The position numbers were made by a program, and so were the translations under genes. The notes below the pieces were generated by a model that was not told the origin of the DNA, made no database searches, and saw nothing but the letters and a program-made list of their open reading frames with translations. Positions 63,167 to 64,000 of a DNA stretch of 64,000 nt are shown in pieces; position 1 is the first letter of the stretch; each line of letters opens with the position of its first letter. Source of the stretch: Streptomyces sp. TN58 (lineage in GTDB: Bacteria; Actinomycetota; Actinomycetes; Streptomycetales; Streptomycetaceae). Location of the stretch: assembly GCF_001941845.1 (NCBI RefSeq), contig NZ_CP018870.1, forward strand, positions 496,001-560,000, in the 5' to 3' direction.

Positions 63167-64000
63167 TCATGCGGCGTCGTCCGGGACGTGCAGGTCCAGT
63201 ACGCAGAGGTCGTCGGAGTTGCCGGTCCGCTGCGCCGCCAGCGTGCGGGCGAGCTCGCCGCCGACACCGTCCCGCAGCAGCTGCACGGCGGTGCGGGCGA
63301 GTCGTCCCAGTCCCTGGTCGATGTCCTCCCCCGGCTGCTCCACGAGCCCGTCGGTGTAGAGCAGGAGATGGTCACCGGGCCGGAGGTCGATGACGGCCTG
63401 CCCGTACACGGAGTCGCGGGCCGCGCCGAGGAGGCAGCCTGCGGGCTGCTCCAGGAAGTCGGCCCGGCCGTCGCGGATCAGCAGCGGCGGCAGGTGTCCG
63501 GCCCGGGCCCAGGTCAGGCGGCGGACGTCGGGCTGGTAGCGGCCGATGAACATCGTCGCGGTGGCGGACGGCTCCGAATCGGTGTGCAGCAGCAGGTTGT
63601 TGAGCCGGCGCAGGACGTCGAGGAGCGCCGTGCCGGTGGTGGCCATGCCCTTGGCGGTGAACCTCAGCTGGGCCATGGTGCCGACGGCCGCCAGGCCGTG
63701 GCCGGCCACGTCCCCGACGACGAAGAGGGCGCTGCGGTCGGGCATTTCGACGGCGCTGTACCAGTCGCCTCCGACGTTCACCCCGCTGTCGGAGGGCACG
63801 TAGGCCACCTCCACGCAGAGTCCCGCGAGTTCCACGGACTGTTCGGGGATCGGCAGCAGCGTCGCCTGGAGGCGGGCGGCGAGCGCGCGTTCGGCCTGGA
63901 GCATGCCGGACTGGACCAGGACGGCCCGCTCGCTCTCGCGCAGGGCGTGTTCGGCGTCGCGCAGCGCTGTGACGTCCTGGAAGAAGCCGTGCACCTCGAC
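63167..64000 (-). CDS. C-terminal part of a SpoIIE-type phosphatase, cut by window end
   Basis: The visible 278 residues start within a PAS-like or coiled region ('VHGFFQDVTALRDAEHALRE') and contain a PP2C/SpoIIE catalytic domain: 'NVGGDWYSAVEMPDRSALFV', 'GDVAGHGLAAVGTMAQLRFT', 'WARAGHLPPLLIRDG' and 'LLLYTDGLVEQPGEDIDQG'. Metal-binding aspartates are in the first two motifs. Like its relative at 13793-16225, it probably acts on an anti-anti-sigma protein. The N-terminus lies beyond the window. Confidence 0.9.
   Translation of the reverse strand, partial: VEVHGFFQDVTALRDAEHALRESERAVLVQSGMLQAERALAARLQATLLPIPEQSVELAGLCVEVAYVPSDSGVNVGGDWYSAVEMPDRSALFVVGDVAGHGLAAVGTMAQLRFTAKGMATTGTALLDVLRRLNNLLLHTDSEPSATATMFIGRYQPDVRRLTWARAGHLPPLLIRDGRADFLEQPAGCLLGAARDSVYGQAVIDLRPGDHLLLYTDGLVEQPGEDIDQGLGRLARTAVQLLRDGVGGELARTLAAQRTGNSDDLCVLDLHVPDDAA

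Overview
The window looks like a piece of a Streptomyces chromosome. It is very GC-rich with strong third-position GC bias, uses GTG as well as ATG starts, has GGAGG-type ribosome sites mixed with apparently leaderless starts, and carries a complete whiE-type spore-pigment polyketide locus together with lineage-typical genes (SpoIIE-type phosphatases with PAS/GAF modules, a bifunctional teichoic-acid polymerase, AccE, MepB, a roadblock protein). I saw no tRNA, rRNA, CRISPR array, prophage or intact transposase.

Region by region. 1-5.5 kb: end of an AGCS symporter, a NhaA antiporter, a PucR-type regulator and a two-RCK-domain ion-channel-like protein with a non-canonical pore. 5.6-8.5 kb: small proteins (secreted, HTH, Ser/Gly-repeat and single-TM), an orphan roadblock protein and an ArsR regulator with a perfect upstream palindrome. 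8.6-13.7 kb: secreted phospholipase D, sirtuin, VOC protein, a two-gene membrane operon divergent from a PadR pair with palindromes between. 13.8-24.5 kb: SpoIIE phosphatase, 2OG-Fe(II) oxygenase, serine hydrolase, HAD phosphatase, L,D-transpeptidase, GNAT, NAD-dependent epimerase and a methyltransferase. 24.6-25.1 kb: a frameshifted remnant of a regulator. 25.2-34.2 kb: GH15 enzyme plus MFS exporter, prolyl oligopeptidase plus AI-2E permease, a second MFS protein, a small zinc-finger-like protein and an MBL-fold hydrolase. 34.3-37.3 kb: aldo/keto reductase divergent from a MerR gene, with a textbook-like MerR operator; the MerR frame runs without a stop into a nuclease gene. 37.3-44.2 kb: cell-surface block with an Asp2-like esterase, a GT2/CDP-glycerol glycerophosphotransferase and a propeller-like protein. 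44.4-46.7 kb: a possible MITE and several small unknown proteins.

46.7-56.2 kb: an RpiR regulator, an FMN reductase preceded by a seven-copy heptamer repeat, then the whiE set in the classical order (SchA/CurD-like, cupin, KS-alpha, CLF, ACP, aromatase/cyclase, TcmI-type cyclase) with a divergent FAD hydroxylase. KS, CLF and ACP would build the polyketide, the cyclases fold it and the hydroxylase tailors it. The FMN reductase is an extra gene next to the set. A lone acyl-CoA carboxylase epsilon gene lies beside the hydroxylase.

56.8-64 kb: GNAT and MepB proteins, a secreted GH16-CBM6 glucanase under a perfect LacI-type palindrome, PolX, two tandem paralogous small proteins, and the C-terminal part of another SpoIIE phosphatase cut by the window end.

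All functional names rest on motif reading and recall of families. No database search was run.
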